Assembly (NCBI GenBank): GCA_002684495.1
Contig: NYVG01000029.1
Coordinates: 120,761 to 184,760 of the forward strand
Direction of reading: 5' to 3'
From: Gammaproteobacteria bacterium
GTDB lineage: Bacteria; Pseudomonadota; Gammaproteobacteria; Pseudomonadales; Azotimanducaceae
Length of the DNA stretch: 64,000 nucleotides
Shown in pieces: positions 1-8,657 of the stretch (positions are counted from its first letter, which is position 1; every line of letters starts with the position of its first letter). Both the position numbers and the translations under genes were made by a program. The notes under the pieces were generated by a model. It ran no database searches. It had not been told where the DNA came from and saw only the letters and a list, made by a program, of their open reading frames with translations.

Positions 1-63
1 ACAATCACTGATGGCTTCAACGAAGCCGAAAATGGCCGTCTGAGAGGCCTCTCGGACGCCTAG
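1..63 (+). CDS. possible C-terminal tail of a truncated gene
   Basis: Frame 1 reads about 20 codons and ends with TAG at 61-63. The visible peptide ends in RGLSDA and has an ordinary soluble composition. There are 38 bases between this stop and the next start, which fits an upstream gene on the same strand. So little is visible that no family can be named, and a chance open frame is possible. Confidence 0.3.
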   Translation, partial: TITDGFNEAENGRLRGLSDA

Positions 64-101
64 ACAAATGCTCTCATTGTAGGATCCAGCTAAGGAAAAA
101 T

Positions 102-1655
102 ATGCCACGGGTCGGTATCGACGATATTGCGATTTACGTGCCGCGGTTGTATCTCGCTATGCAAGATTTCGCCAAGCTAAGAGGCGCTGATTTCGAAAAA
201 TTGAGCCAAGGTCTTGGTCTCTCCGCCATGGCCATTCCTGACGCTCATGAAGATGCGGCGACTATGGGCGCGAATGCCGTTGCGCAATTGATTGACAGTA
301 ATTCAATCGATCCGCGCACGATCGGGCGCATATATCTGGGTACTGAGTCTGCACTCGATGGCGCGAAACCCACCGCAACCTACATCATGGACATGCTGCA
401 GCAAAAGTACGCTGATGACTATGGTCCCGGATCGCTCAGCCACTGTGATGTTGTTGATTTAACCTTTGCCTGTATAGGCGCGGTGGATGCGCTGCACAAC
501 ATGTTGGATTGGGTGGTGCGCGGTGGTGCTGAGGAAGATCGTGTTGGAATTGTTGCCTTTGCAGACCATGCCAAGTACGACCTAGGTTCTAGTGGTGAAT
601 ATACCCAGGGAGCAGGTGGTGGTGCGATACTGATCAAACATAATCCGAGATTGTTGGCGATTGCGGATATTTGGGGTGTTGCCACCACGCCGGTTCATGA
701 CTTTTTCAAACCCCGCCGAGAAATCCCTGTTCGTTCGATGCTGGAAAGCGTGTTTGAATTGGTCGAACAAAGTGGCGAGACCGTTACCAAGGGATTGGTC
801 GATAAAATTCTTAGTGCTTTGCCAGCCTCCGATAACAGCACAGCCCAGCTATTTGCAAACGAAACAATTACGCTGCATAGCGATACGCCCGTATTTGATG
901 GGCAATTCTCGAATAGGTGTTATGCGGAAGCGGTTAAAAGCGCATTCGCAGACTTCACAAAAAAGGCGGTGCGCAGTGGTCGTTTTGATCCTGAAAGTGA
1001 CAAACCCCTTACAGACCGGTGGTCCAGGCTTGTGGTGCATTTGCCCTATGCTTATCAAGGCAAACGAATGTTGCCGGATGCTTTTCAATTCGATCGCAGC
1101 CACTTGCCGGATTGGCAGGCTGTTGTTGCAGACATTGGCTCGGCGCCTGTGGCAGAACACTACGAAGATTCTCCAGATGGGCGTGAGGACTTTGCTAAGG
1201 CGAAGGATCAATACCGGCGGTTGCTCGCAAATACTCCGCAATTTCGTGCATTTGTCGAGCGCAAGCTTGAAAAGTCGCAAAGAGCATCAAGCCTTGTCGG
1301 CAATCAATACACAGGTTCTATATTTTTGGCGCTAGTATCGGTACTCGAGAGTGATTACCGAGAACAAGTGGATTTGCGCGGTCAGACTCTTGGATTTTGT
1401 GGCTACGGCTCTGGTGCCAAGGCCAAGGTATTCGAAGGTGAGGTGCAGGATCATTGGCAACAAGTGACTGGGAAATTTCGCTTATTCGAAAGATTGGCAG
1501 ACCGGCACGCTATTGACGCCGCAGCGTATGAATCCCTTCACCGTGGAGTCAGAAAAAAATCTCTCCTGCGTCCAAGGAGAGAATTTGTATTGTTAGGCGT
1601 AGGTGCAGGCCGAGGGCTCGAGGGTCAACGCAGCTACGCTTGGGTCGATGAATAG
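102..1655 (+). CDS. hydroxymethylglutaryl-CoA synthase family protein
   Basis: A 517-residue thiolase-superfamily enzyme of the HMG-CoA synthase type, which condenses acetyl-CoA with an acetoacetyl-CoA-like ketone. The expected catalytic residues are visible: Glu82 in GTESALDGAKP, Cys124 in LTFACIGA and His313 in VVHLPYAYQGKR. The region VFDGQFSNRCY (about 264-274) matches the conserved DG-x-x-S block. It is longer than the roughly 390-residue bacterial mevalonate enzymes, so it is a divergent subfamily. A purine-rich AAGGAAAA precedes the ATG. No other mevalonate gene lies in the window; an SDR follows after 125 bases. A role in leucine or isoprenoid acid catabolism, or in beta-branching, is inference. 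Confidence 0.8.
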   Translation: MPRVGIDDIAIYVPRLYLAMQDFAKLRGADFEKLSQGLGLSAMAIPDAHEDAATMGANAVAQLIDSNSIDPRTIGRIYLGTESALDGAKPTATYIMDMLQQKYADDYGPGSLSHCDVVDLTFACIGAVDALHNMLDWVVRGGAEEDRVGIVAFADHAKYDLGSSGEYTQGAGGGAILIKHNPRLLAIADIWGVATTPVHDFFKPRREIPVRSMLESVFELVEQSGETVTKGLVDKILSALPASDNSTAQLFANETITLHSDTPVFDGQFSNRCYAEAVKSAFADFTKKAVRSGRFDPESDKPLTDRWSRLVVHLPYAYQGKRMLPDAFQFDRSHLPDWQAVVADIGSAPVAEHYEDSPDGREDFAKAKDQYRRLLANTPQFRAFVERKLEKSQRASSLVGNQYTGSIFLALVSVLESDYREQVDLRGQTLGFCGYGSGAKAKVFEGEVQDHWQQVTGKFRLFERLADRHAIDAAAYESLHRGVRKKSLLRPRREFVLLGVGAGRGLEGQRSYAWVDE

Positions 1656-1780
1656 CTTTAGCCTCCGATTCATCGGCGAAGGACATTGTGGCCAGGGCAG
1701 CCGATATTGTGATTAAGTATCAATAGAAGTGTTAATTCATGGTCGTGCACTAATTTGCTGTGCTAGCAGGAGGGGGAGTA

Positions 1781-2542
1781 ATGCGATTAGAGGATAAAGT
1801 GGCGGTCATAACCGGCGGCGCCGGTGGCATAGGGGAAGCGGCAGCCGCGAGATTTCTTGAAGAGGGAGCCAGCGTGTTGCTGGTTGATCTAGATGCCGGC
1901 GCTTTGGCGGAGGTCGCTGCGCGTTTGGGTAGCAATCGGGTGAGCTATCATGTGGGCGACGTCACCAAGGCGGCGGACAATCAAGCCATGATTGATACCG
2001 CCACCGAGCGTTATGGTGGCGTAGACATATTTTTAGCCAATGCGGGCATTGAGGGCGATGTGGTGAGTTTGCTTGACTACCCAGAGCAACGCTTTGATGA
2101 GCTTATGGCGATCAACGTCAAAGGCCCGTTCTTGGGGTTGCGTGCCGCAATTCCGGCAATGCGTCTGCGCGGTGGCGGTAGTGTCATCATTACCTCCAGT
2201 ATTGCCGGTCTTACCGGCGCCCCCCGGTTAGCGCCTTATGCGACGAGTAAACATGCGGTTATTGGGTTGATGCGATCGGCTGCCAAGGAGTTTGCGCCGG
2301 AGGGCATACGCGTCAATACCGTTAATCCCTCGCCTGTGAATACGCGCATGATGCGCTCGATCGAACAAGGTATTAGTCCAGACGAGCCTGAAGAGGCCAT
2401 GCAAATGATGGCGGCAGGCATACCGATGCAGCGTTATGCAGAGCCACGGGATATAGCCAACATAATGCTATTTTTAGCCAGTGACGAAAGCGCTTTTATT
2501 ACCGGTTCCGTCTACATGGCCGACGGGGGTAGTTCTGCGTAG
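1781..2542 (+). CDS. SDR family NAD(P)-dependent oxidoreductase
   Basis: A 253-residue classical short-chain dehydrogenase/reductase. The Rossmann nucleotide motif TGGAGGIG is at 11-18, NAG at 87-89, the catalytic Ser in TSSIAG near 139-140, and YATSK gives Tyr153 and Lys157. The C-terminal GSVYMADGGSSA is the usual substrate-loop and dimer end. I place the start at ATG 1781 because AGGAGGGGG sits just upstream; a GTG at 1760 in the same frame lacks such a site. It follows the HMG-CoA synthase-like gene on the same strand and may oxidise a hydroxyacyl intermediate, but substrate cannot be read from the sequence. Confidence 0.85.
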   Translation: MRLEDKVAVITGGAGGIGEAAAARFLEEGASVLLVDLDAGALAEVAARLGSNRVSYHVGDVTKAADNQAMIDTATERYGGVDIFLANAGIEGDVVSLLDYPEQRFDELMAINVKGPFLGLRAAIPAMRLRGGGSVIITSSIAGLTGAPRLAPYATSKHAVIGLMRSAAKEFAPEGIRVNTVNPSPVNTRMMRSIEQGISPDEPEEAMQMMAAGIPMQRYAEPRDIANIMLFLASDESAFITGSVYMADGGSSA

Positions 2543-2694
2543 CGCTGGAGAGTGTGGCGATAAAGTGGTTGAGGAAATGGCTCTCTGGTCTTAATTTGTT
2601 GGGTTCGGCGGCTTTGGTGCCGACTCAGGAATGTCGTAAAATTGCTGCCGGAGCAAAGCAGTAAAACGCTAGAATAGCGGGTAACAATAAATGC

Positions 2695-2710
2695 AACGCG
2701 ATACCGCGTT
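2695..2710. promoter_or_regulatory. inverted repeat upstream of purC
   Basis: AACGCG and CGCGTT form a perfect 6-base inverted repeat around ATAC. It lies 24 bases before the purC start and 12 bases before its ribosome binding site. It could be an operator or a 5'-UTR hairpin. It does not match the E. coli PurR operator as I remember it, so the role is open. Confidence 0.35.
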
Positions 2711-2733
2711 AGACAATTTTAAAAGGAGCAACA

Positions 2734-3657
2734 GTGGCCACAGCGGTACTTAGTACGGATCTTAGTCTGCCCAATAAGCGATCAGGCAAGGTTCGTGATC
2801 TCTACGATGTGCAATTAGCGTCAGGTGAAGACGCCATACTCATCATTGCCACAGATCGGATCAGCGCATTTGATGTCGTAATGGGTAATGGCTTGCCGGG
2901 TAAGGGTGTTGTGCTGACCCAGATTTCCAAGTTTTGGTTTGATCATTTTGCCAGCACGGTGCCCCATCATTTGCTCAGCACTGATGTAAATGATGTGCCG
3001 GGATTGACCAGTGCTGAACGGGAACAGCTGCGTGGGCGCATTATGCTGTGTCGCCGCACCGAAGTGGTACCCATCGAGTGTATTGCCCGTGGTTACATTA
3101 CTGGCAGTGGTTGGAAGGATTACCAGCGGTCCGGTTCGGTCTGTGGTATTGCCCTACCAGAAGGTTTGCGTAACAGCGATCGTTTGCACGAGCCGTTGTT
3201 CACACCGTCAACGAAGGCGACCGACGGCCATGATGAAAACATCAGTTTTGATGAGGGCGCTGAAGTAGTGGGCGCTGAACTGATGGCTTGGTTGCAAGAT
3301 AAAACATTGTCTTTGTATACCGCAGCGCGCGACTACGCTGCTGAGCGGGGCATTATCCTGGCTGATACTAAGTTTGAGTTTGGGCAAATCGATGGTCAGG
3401 CGGAGCCGCTGTTGATCGATGAGATATTTACCCCAGACAGCTCGCGGTTTTGGCCCGCAGACGATTGGGAGCCAGGCCGAGAGCAGAATAGTTTTGATAA
3501 GCAGATTGTGCGCAATTATCTCGAGACTGTGGTAAGTGCCGGAGACTGGGATAAAAACCCGCCCGGGCCAGAACTGCCAGAGGCAGTGGTCGAACAAAGC
3601 ATTGCCCGTTATATAGAGGCGTACAACCGTCTAACAGGCGACCAACTGACCCTTTAA
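2734..3657 (+). CDS. purC: phosphoribosylaminoimidazole-succinocarboxamide synthase
   Basis: SAICAR synthetase of purine biosynthesis, joining aspartate to carboxyaminoimidazole ribotide with ATP. The N-terminus carries the hallmark GKVRDLYDV block and ATDRISAFD (about 45-53); the central IECIARGYITGSGW (about 115-128) and the later FTPDSSRFWP are also typical. At 307 residues it is the longer form, like yeast ADE1, rather than the 237-residue E. coli type. It starts with GTG, supported by AAAAGGAG 7 bases upstream. It sits between an SDR and acyl-CoA carboxylase genes that have no link to purines. Confidence 0.95.
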   Translation: MATAVLSTDLSLPNKRSGKVRDLYDVQLASGEDAILIIATDRISAFDVVMGNGLPGKGVVLTQISKFWFDHFASTVPHHLLSTDVNDVPGLTSAEREQLRGRIMLCRRTEVVPIECIARGYITGSGWKDYQRSGSVCGIALPEGLRNSDRLHEPLFTPSTKATDGHDENISFDEGAEVVGAELMAWLQDKTLSLYTAARDYAAERGIILADTKFEFGQIDGQAEPLLIDEIFTPDSSRFWPADDWEPGREQNSFDKQIVRNYLETVVSAGDWDKNPPGPELPEAVVEQSIARYIEAYNRLTGDQLTL

Positions 3658-3666
3658 TAGGGTCAG
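3646..3666 (+). other. stem-loop spanning the purC stop codon
   Basis: CTGACCCT and AGGGTCAG form a perfect 8-base-pair stem with loop TTAAT, with the purC TAA inside the loop. No T-run follows, so it is not a classical intrinsic terminator. It may protect the purC message or partly separate purC from the carboxylase genes downstream. Confidence 0.5.
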
Positions 3667-3684
3667 ACGCGTCGGGGGCGCAGT

Positions 3685-5025
3685 ATGCTGGCTAAGATTC
3701 TGGTTGCCAATCGTGGGGCGATTGCGCGGCGCATAATTCGCGCCTGTCAGGCGCTGAACATCGCCAGTGTTGCTGTGTATTCGGAAGCGGACAGAGACGC
3801 CCCCTATCTTGCCGAAGCTACCCAGGCTGTGCCGCTGCGCGGTAATAGCGCCGCTGAATCTTATTTAGATCAACAACAACTTTTGGCTGCGGCAGTGGCA
3901 TCCGGCGCCGATTCAGTGCATCCGGGGTATGGTTTCCTTGCAGAAAATGCAGGTTTCGCCGCTGCAGTGATTGCTCAGGGTATGACCTTCATTGGCCCGG
4001 ATCCCCATTGGATCGAACAGATGGGTGATAAGGTCAATGGCCGTCGAATGCTTGCTGAAGCGGGCATGCCGGTGTTCGCTGGAAGCGGGTTGATTGATGA
4101 TATGGCCGCGGCGGAAGCTTTCGTTGCCAAAGTAGGATTGCCGGTTGTAGTTAAGCCTTCCGGGGGTGGCGGCGGCATTGGCATGCATGTAGTGCGCAGC
4201 CCTAAAGAATTGCCGAGTGCTATTAATGCTGCGGTGGAAACTGCTCAGCGCGCCTTTGCATCGGCGGGGGTTTTTTTGGAGCGTTGGATTGAAAAGCCGC
4301 GCCATATCGAATTCCAAATTTTGGCGGATCTGCATGGTAACGCTATGCATCTCTACGAGCGCGATTGCTCCGTGCAGCGGCGACATCAAAAATTGATTGA
4401 AGAAAGTCCCGCACCAGGGCTTGAGCGTGGGCAATTGGAGCAACAGGCCCAGCAGTTCAGTGATATATGCCAGGGTCTTGGATACAACAATTTGGGTACG
4501 GTTGAGACCTTGTTTGCCCCCGACGGTGGGTTAGGTTTTCTGGAGATGAATACTCGTATACAGGTCGAGCATGGGGTTACGGAAGAAGTTACCGGCGTCG
4601 ACTTGGTGGCCGCGCAGATAACTTTGGCGGCGGGTGGTCAACTGCCGTGCCAAACGCCATTGCAAGGTTTTGCGATGGAGGTCAGGCTCTACGCTGAAGA
4701 CTCGCAGACCCTATTTCCATCCACGGGCACGCTGACAGTTTTTCGGCCACCGAAATTACATGGCGTGCGCATCGAGACGGGCTATCGTGAAGGTCAGGTG
4801 GTGACGCCTTACTATGATCCGCTGCTGGCCAAAATTATTGCGCGGGGCGCGACTCGGGAACAAGCCATCGGGCGGTTGGCTGTAGCGCTGCGCGCCTTTG
4901 CTGTCAGGGGCGTAAGCACTAATGCACAATTGCTGCTTAACATTTTACAGGATGACTTGTTTGTTAAAGGTCAGGTGGATACTGGCATGGTGGCGCGGAT
5001 TTTAGCCCAGCAAAATGTTCATTGA
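3685..5025 (+). CDS. acyl-CoA carboxylase biotin carboxylase subunit
   Basis: A 446-residue ATP-grasp biotin carboxylase that carboxylates biotin on a carrier protein using bicarbonate and ATP. Lys157, the glycine-rich loop at 160-167, Glu287, Asn289, Arg291 and QVEH at 293-296 match the active site of the AccC family. The length equals the bare carboxylase; the fused biotinyl domain found in PCC and MCC alpha subunits is absent and is encoded by the next gene. The gene starts 27 bases after purC. Together with the carrier at 5085 and the carboxyltransferase at 6191 it should make a complete acyl-CoA carboxylase. The acyl substrate is not determined. Confidence 0.9.
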   Translation: MLAKILVANRGAIARRIIRACQALNIASVAVYSEADRDAPYLAEATQAVPLRGNSAAESYLDQQQLLAAAVASGADSVHPGYGFLAENAGFAAAVIAQGMTFIGPDPHWIEQMGDKVNGRRMLAEAGMPVFAGSGLIDDMAAAEAFVAKVGLPVVVKPSGGGGGIGMHVVRSPKELPSAINAAVETAQRAFASAGVFLERWIEKPRHIEFQILADLHGNAMHLYERDCSVQRRHQKLIEESPAPGLERGQLEQQAQQFSDICQGLGYNNLGTVETLFAPDGGLGFLEMNTRIQVEHGVTEEVTGVDLVAAQITLAAGGQLPCQTPLQGFAMEVRLYAEDSQTLFPSTGTLTVFRPPKLHGVRIETGYREGQVVTPYYDPLLAKIIARGATREQAIGRLAVALRAFAVRGVSTNAQLLLNILQDDLFVKGQVDTGMVARILAQQNVH

Positions 5026-5084
5026 TGGATTGTGTAAAGCATAGGTACGTGCCATAACAGCAACGTAAAAAAATAGGAGGGAAC

Positions 5085-5306
5085 ATGGCAAGAGTTGAAG
5101 TAGAGAGCGAGATCACTGGCAATGTTTGGAAAGTTCAGGTCAGTGCGGGCACAGAGGTGGCAGAAGGCGATGTGCTGATAATTCTTGAGTCGATGAAAAT
5201 GGAAATTCCAGTGGAGTCGCCAGTAGCCGGCAGCGTGCAGGAGGTGCTGGTACGACCAGAAGATCAAGTCGAAGAGGATCAGCTGTTGTTGGTCATCGAC
5301 GCATAA
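5085..5306 (+). CDS. biotin/lipoyl carrier protein (BCCP-like)
   Basis: A 73-residue protein consisting only of a biotinyl domain. ESMKMEIP contains the biotinylation lysine, Lys38. The start follows a strong AGGAGG. It lacks the Pro/Ala-rich N-terminal part of AccB, which is usually about 150 residues, so it resembles the small free carriers of catabolic acyl-CoA carboxylases. Placed between the biotin carboxylase and carboxyltransferase genes, it most likely shuttles carboxybiotin between them. Confidence 0.9.
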   Translation: MARVEVESEITGNVWKVQVSAGTEVAEGDVLIILESMKMEIPVESPVAGSVQEVLVRPEDQVEEDQLLLVIDA

Positions 5307-5358
5307 CGAGGCTGTGTTGCAAAGCCAAAGCAGTAGGTGCAAGCAGGAGTAAGCAGAG

Positions 5359-6186
5359 ATGCAAGAAGAATTGGTTACAGTTGAGATCGAAGATGGTGTA
5401 GCGGATGTGCGGCTTAACCGGCCCGAAAAGTACAATGCGTTAAGCCAGCCTATGTTCAAAGCAATCATTGAGACGGGTGAGCGATTGCGCGACGAAAAGT
5501 CTTTGCGTGCGGTGGTTCTGTCAGGCAACGGGCGTGGCTTTTGTGCCGGTCTGGACATGGGCAGTTTTGCTAAAATGGGCGACAGCGATAATTCGGCCGA
5601 GGGCAGTAAGGCGGATACGCCTCGCTCGCTACTCGATACCGATGGCCGAGTCGAAAATTTTGCCCAACGGCCTGCGCTGGTGTGGAAGTACTTACCGGTA
5701 CCGGTGATCGCAGCATTGCATGGAGTCGCCTACGGTGCTGGTGCCCAAGTGGCTCTAGGTGCCGACATTCGTATTGCTGCGCCCGATCTAAAGCTGTCCA
5801 TTATGGAGATAAAATGGGGCCTAGTGCCGGACATGAGCATTACTCAAACCATACGCGATATCTTGCCTATGGATGTTGCGAAGCAACTTACCTTTACCGG
5901 ACAAATTCTCAGCGGTCAGGAGGCTCGGCAGTTAGGGCTTGTCACTCAGATTGCAGAAGATCCCCATGCCGAGGCCATGAGCATGGCCCGAGAGATTGCC
6001 AGTAAGTCGCCTGGAGCGATTCGGGCGGCCAAGCAGCTATTTGAAACAGCATGGCATGCTGATGCGAAAACTGGACTTGAGTTAGAAGCTAAGTTGCAGG
6101 TCGGTTTGATTGGGTCAGCCAACCAACGCGAAGCCATCGCTGCGAACTTTGCGAAACGCGCGCCGGAATTTCGCGACCCCGAGTAG
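5359..6186 (+). CDS. enoyl-CoA hydratase/isomerase (crotonase) family protein
   Basis: A 275-residue crotonase-fold protein. The oxyanion-hole segments CAGLD (62-66) and HGVAYGAG (121-128) are clear. Aligning by eye with rat mitochondrial hydratase, the first catalytic Glu (Glu144) corresponds to Gln130 here, while the second (Glu164) is kept as Glu150 in MEIKWGLVPD. It may therefore be an isomerase, hydrolase or dienoyl-CoA-type enzyme rather than a simple hydratase. It is nested between the carrier and the carboxyltransferase, so it probably acts in the same acyl-CoA pathway. Confidence 0.85.
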   Translation: MQEELVTVEIEDGVADVRLNRPEKYNALSQPMFKAIIETGERLRDEKSLRAVVLSGNGRGFCAGLDMGSFAKMGDSDNSAEGSKADTPRSLLDTDGRVENFAQRPALVWKYLPVPVIAALHGVAYGAGAQVALGADIRIAAPDLKLSIMEIKWGLVPDMSITQTIRDILPMDVAKQLTFTGQILSGQEARQLGLVTQIAEDPHAEAMSMAREIASKSPGAIRAAKQLFETAWHADAKTGLELEAKLQVGLIGSANQREAIAANFAKRAPEFRDPE

Positions 6187-6190
6187 AGCT

Positions 6191-7744
6191 ATGAGTTGGG
6201 AACAAGAAGTTAAAGAGATTGAGCGGCGCCGGTATCTGGCCCAGCAGCAGGGTGGCAAGGAAGGGATAGCCAAACAGCATGCGCGTGGGCGAATGACCAT
6301 TCGTGAGCGCATAGGCGTATTGCTGGACAAAGGCAGTTTTCAGGAGCACGGACGTGCTACGGCCAGTCCGGTGTATGACGATAACGGCGAGTTGATTGAA
6401 TACGTGCCGGCCAATTATGTGGTGGGCTTCGGTCAAGTCGACAAACGTCGCATTGTTGCAGCTGGCGAAGACTTTACCCTCAAAGGCGGTTCACCGAATG
6501 CCGCCGGATTGCGTAAGAGCGTCTATGCAGAACATCTGGCGGTGCAGTACAAAACCCCATTGGTGCGGATGCTCGAAGGTGGCGGTGGCAGCGTCAAGGG
6601 TGGCGCCAAGAAGGGCGGCACAGTCGGGGAACCAGTATTTACTGAGCCACGCTTTAAAATCATTGCTGACGCGATGGGTACTGTGCCAGTGGCCTCGGCT
6701 GCCCTAGGTGCTGTTGCGGGATTCCCGGCGGGACGTTTGGTCGCGTCGCACTTTTCGGTGATGACTGAACATACGGCACAGGTGTTAATCGGTGGGCCCG
6801 CGCTGGTTACACGAGCGCTTGGCGTAAAAATGACAAAGGAAGAGTTGGGCGGGGCGGCTGTGCATCTACGTAGCGGCATTGTCGATAACTTGGCCGCTGA
6901 TGAGCATGATGCATTGGCTCAGATTCGCCGATTCTTGTCGTACCTGCCGAGTAATGTTTGGCAACGCACCCCGCGTTATCCCAACGAAGATCCGGTGCAG
7001 CGTATGGAGCAAGCGCTGTTGGAGGCGGTTCCGCGCGACAGTAATAGCGGATTCGATATGCGCGCAATCATCCACATGATTGTAGATAAAGAGAGTTTTT
7101 TTGAGATCGGCGAGTTTTATGGCCCTAGCCAAATCTGTGGTTTCGCTACTTTGGCCGGTCAACCGGTGGGTATCTTGGCCAACGACTGTATGCACTATGC
7201 CGGGGCGATGACCGCAGAAGCGGCGCAAAAGTACCGCCGCTTTGTTGAAATGTGTGACACCTTTCATTTGCCGGTGGTCAATTTTGTGGATCAGCCCGGA
7301 TTTATGATTGGGCCGGAATCCGAACGGGCAGGAACCATCCGTTATGGCATGGCCGCGGTTGCGGCGGCGGCGCAAGCGACTGTGCCTTGGGCGGTAATTC
7401 AAGTGCATAAAGGGTTTGGTGTTGCTACCGCAGCGCACTACGCCCCTGGGGCGTACGTATTGGCTTGGCCTTCGGTAGAATCTGGCGCGCTGCCGATAGA
7501 GGGCGGTGTTGCCGTGGCCTTTCATCGCGAGATCGGGGCGGCAGCTGATCCTGATGCAAAGCGTGCTGAGTTGGAGGACAGGTTGCGCGAAGCGCGTTCA
7601 CCGTTCCCACGGGCTGAGTCTTTTGCTGTTCATGAACTAATTGATCCGCGGGAAACGAGGCCCGTTTTGTGTGATTGGATCGAGTGGATTCAACCCTCGT
7701 TGGATACACTGACAGGGCCAACTCAATTTCCTATACGACCTTAA
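6191..7744 (+). CDS. acyl-CoA carboxylase carboxyltransferase subunit
   Basis: A 517-residue fused carboxyltransferase of the PCC/MCC beta type, moving the carboxyl group from carboxybiotin to an acyl-CoA. The N-terminal half has HARGRMTIRERI and the glycine-rich LEGGGGSVKGG; the C-terminal half has FVDQPGFMIGPESE and GKGFGVA-like VHKGFGVATAAHYAPG. I choose ATG 6191, 4 bases after the crotonase stop; the frame remains open upstream but overlaps that gene. Substrate could be propionyl-, methylcrotonyl- or geranyl-CoA; the neighbours do not settle it. Confidence 0.88.
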   Translation: MSWEQEVKEIERRRYLAQQQGGKEGIAKQHARGRMTIRERIGVLLDKGSFQEHGRATASPVYDDNGELIEYVPANYVVGFGQVDKRRIVAAGEDFTLKGGSPNAAGLRKSVYAEHLAVQYKTPLVRMLEGGGGSVKGGAKKGGTVGEPVFTEPRFKIIADAMGTVPVASAALGAVAGFPAGRLVASHFSVMTEHTAQVLIGGPALVTRALGVKMTKEELGGAAVHLRSGIVDNLAADEHDALAQIRRFLSYLPSNVWQRTPRYPNEDPVQRMEQALLEAVPRDSNSGFDMRAIIHMIVDKESFFEIGEFYGPSQICGFATLAGQPVGILANDCMHYAGAMTAEAAQKYRRFVEMCDTFHLPVVNFVDQPGFMIGPESERAGTIRYGMAAVAAAAQATVPWAVIQVHKGFGVATAAHYAPGAYVLAWPSVESGALPIEGGVAVAFHREIGAAADPDAKRAELEDRLREARSPFPRAESFAVHELIDPRETRPVLCDWIEWIQPSLDTLTGPTQFPIRP

Positions 7745-7762
7745 TCATTATTGGAGAACCAC

Positions 7763-8635
7763 ATGACCGTTTCATTTGCAGATCAAGTTGCCATCGTAAC
7801 CGGTGCCGGAGGCGGCCTAGGTCGGTGCCATGCGCTGGAGCTGGCGCGTCGAGGCGCTAAGGTTGTAGTAAATGACCTAGGCGGTGCTATGGATGGTAGT
7901 GGGGATTCATCCGCTGCGGCAGAGGCTGTGGTTGCCGAAATTAAAGCCATGGGCGGTGAAGCCTTGGCAAATGGGGGTTCGGTGTCGGATCGTGCCGGTG
8001 CCCAAAGTATGGTCGACGATGCCATGAATGCCTGGGGCCGAGTTGATGTGCTCATCAATAACGCCGGTATTTTACGTGACAAGTCGTTCTCGAAAATGAC
8101 TCTCGACGACTTTGATATGGTGGTGAACGTGCATTTACTTGGCGCTGCCTACTGCTCTCATGCTGTATGGCCAATCATGCGTGAGCAGAACTATGGCCGT
8201 ATATTGATGACTACTTCGCCCACTGGCTTATACGGTAATTTTGGTCAAACCAATTACGGTGCTGCTAAGTTGGGGCAAGTTGGTCTTATGAACAGCCTTA
8301 AGATTGAAGGTGCAAAAAACAATATCCATACCAATACCATTGCGCCTGTGGCGGCGACGCGGATGACAGAGAATTTGATGCCCGATGAAGTACTGCAAAA
8401 GCTTGGGCCAGAGCTGGTCACCCCCGCAGCATTGTTTCTGGTAAGCACCGATGCGCCGAATGGGGTTATTTTGCAAGCACAGGGCGGCACATTCTCTCTT
8501 GCGGGTATTTTTGAAAATGACGGTGTGAATATTGGTGTTGATGCGACTGTTGAAGACATTGCTGCCAATTATGCAACTATCGTTGATATGAGTGCGCTGA
8601 AGCCCAGAGGCATGTTGCAACTTAACTCAATGTAG
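7763..8635 (+). CDS. SDR family oxidoreductase, MFE2-like hydroxyacyl-CoA dehydrogenase
   Basis: A 290-residue SDR. TGAGGGLG is at 13-20, the acidic VVNDLGGAMDG segment follows at 35-45, and Ser152, Tyr165 and Lys169 form the catalytic set. The N-terminus, with VNDLGG and the following small-residue loop, resembles the (3R)-hydroxyacyl-CoA dehydrogenase domain of peroxisomal multifunctional enzyme 2. The ATG at 7763 has GGAG 6 bases upstream. It follows the carboxyltransferase by 18 bases and is likely the last enzyme gene of this catabolic unit. Confidence 0.82.
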   Translation: MTVSFADQVAIVTGAGGGLGRCHALELARRGAKVVVNDLGGAMDGSGDSSAAAEAVVAEIKAMGGEALANGGSVSDRAGAQSMVDDAMNAWGRVDVLINNAGILRDKSFSKMTLDDFDMVVNVHLLGAAYCSHAVWPIMREQNYGRILMTTSPTGLYGNFGQTNYGAAKLGQVGLMNSLKIEGAKNNIHTNTIAPVAATRMTENLMPDEVLQKLGPELVTPAALFLVSTDAPNGVILQAQGGTFSLAGIFENDGVNIGVDATVEDIAANYATIVDMSALKPRGMLQLNSM

Positions 8636-8657
8636 GCGTACCTAGTGCGAAGCTGAT

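Noticed and set aside
661..1335. 224-codon open frame inside the HMG-CoA synthase gene
   Set aside because: It lies in another frame of a gene with clear catalytic motifs, and its own product has an irregular, Arg/Cys-rich composition.
2695..2710. PurR operator before purC
   Set aside because: The dyad AACGCG-ATAC-CGCGTT does not fit the PurR consensus, so I list it only as an inverted repeat.
6866..7525. 219-codon antisense frame inside the carboxyltransferase gene
   Set aside because: It is a shadow of a well-supported gene; the product is rich in His, Arg and Thr with no domain pattern.
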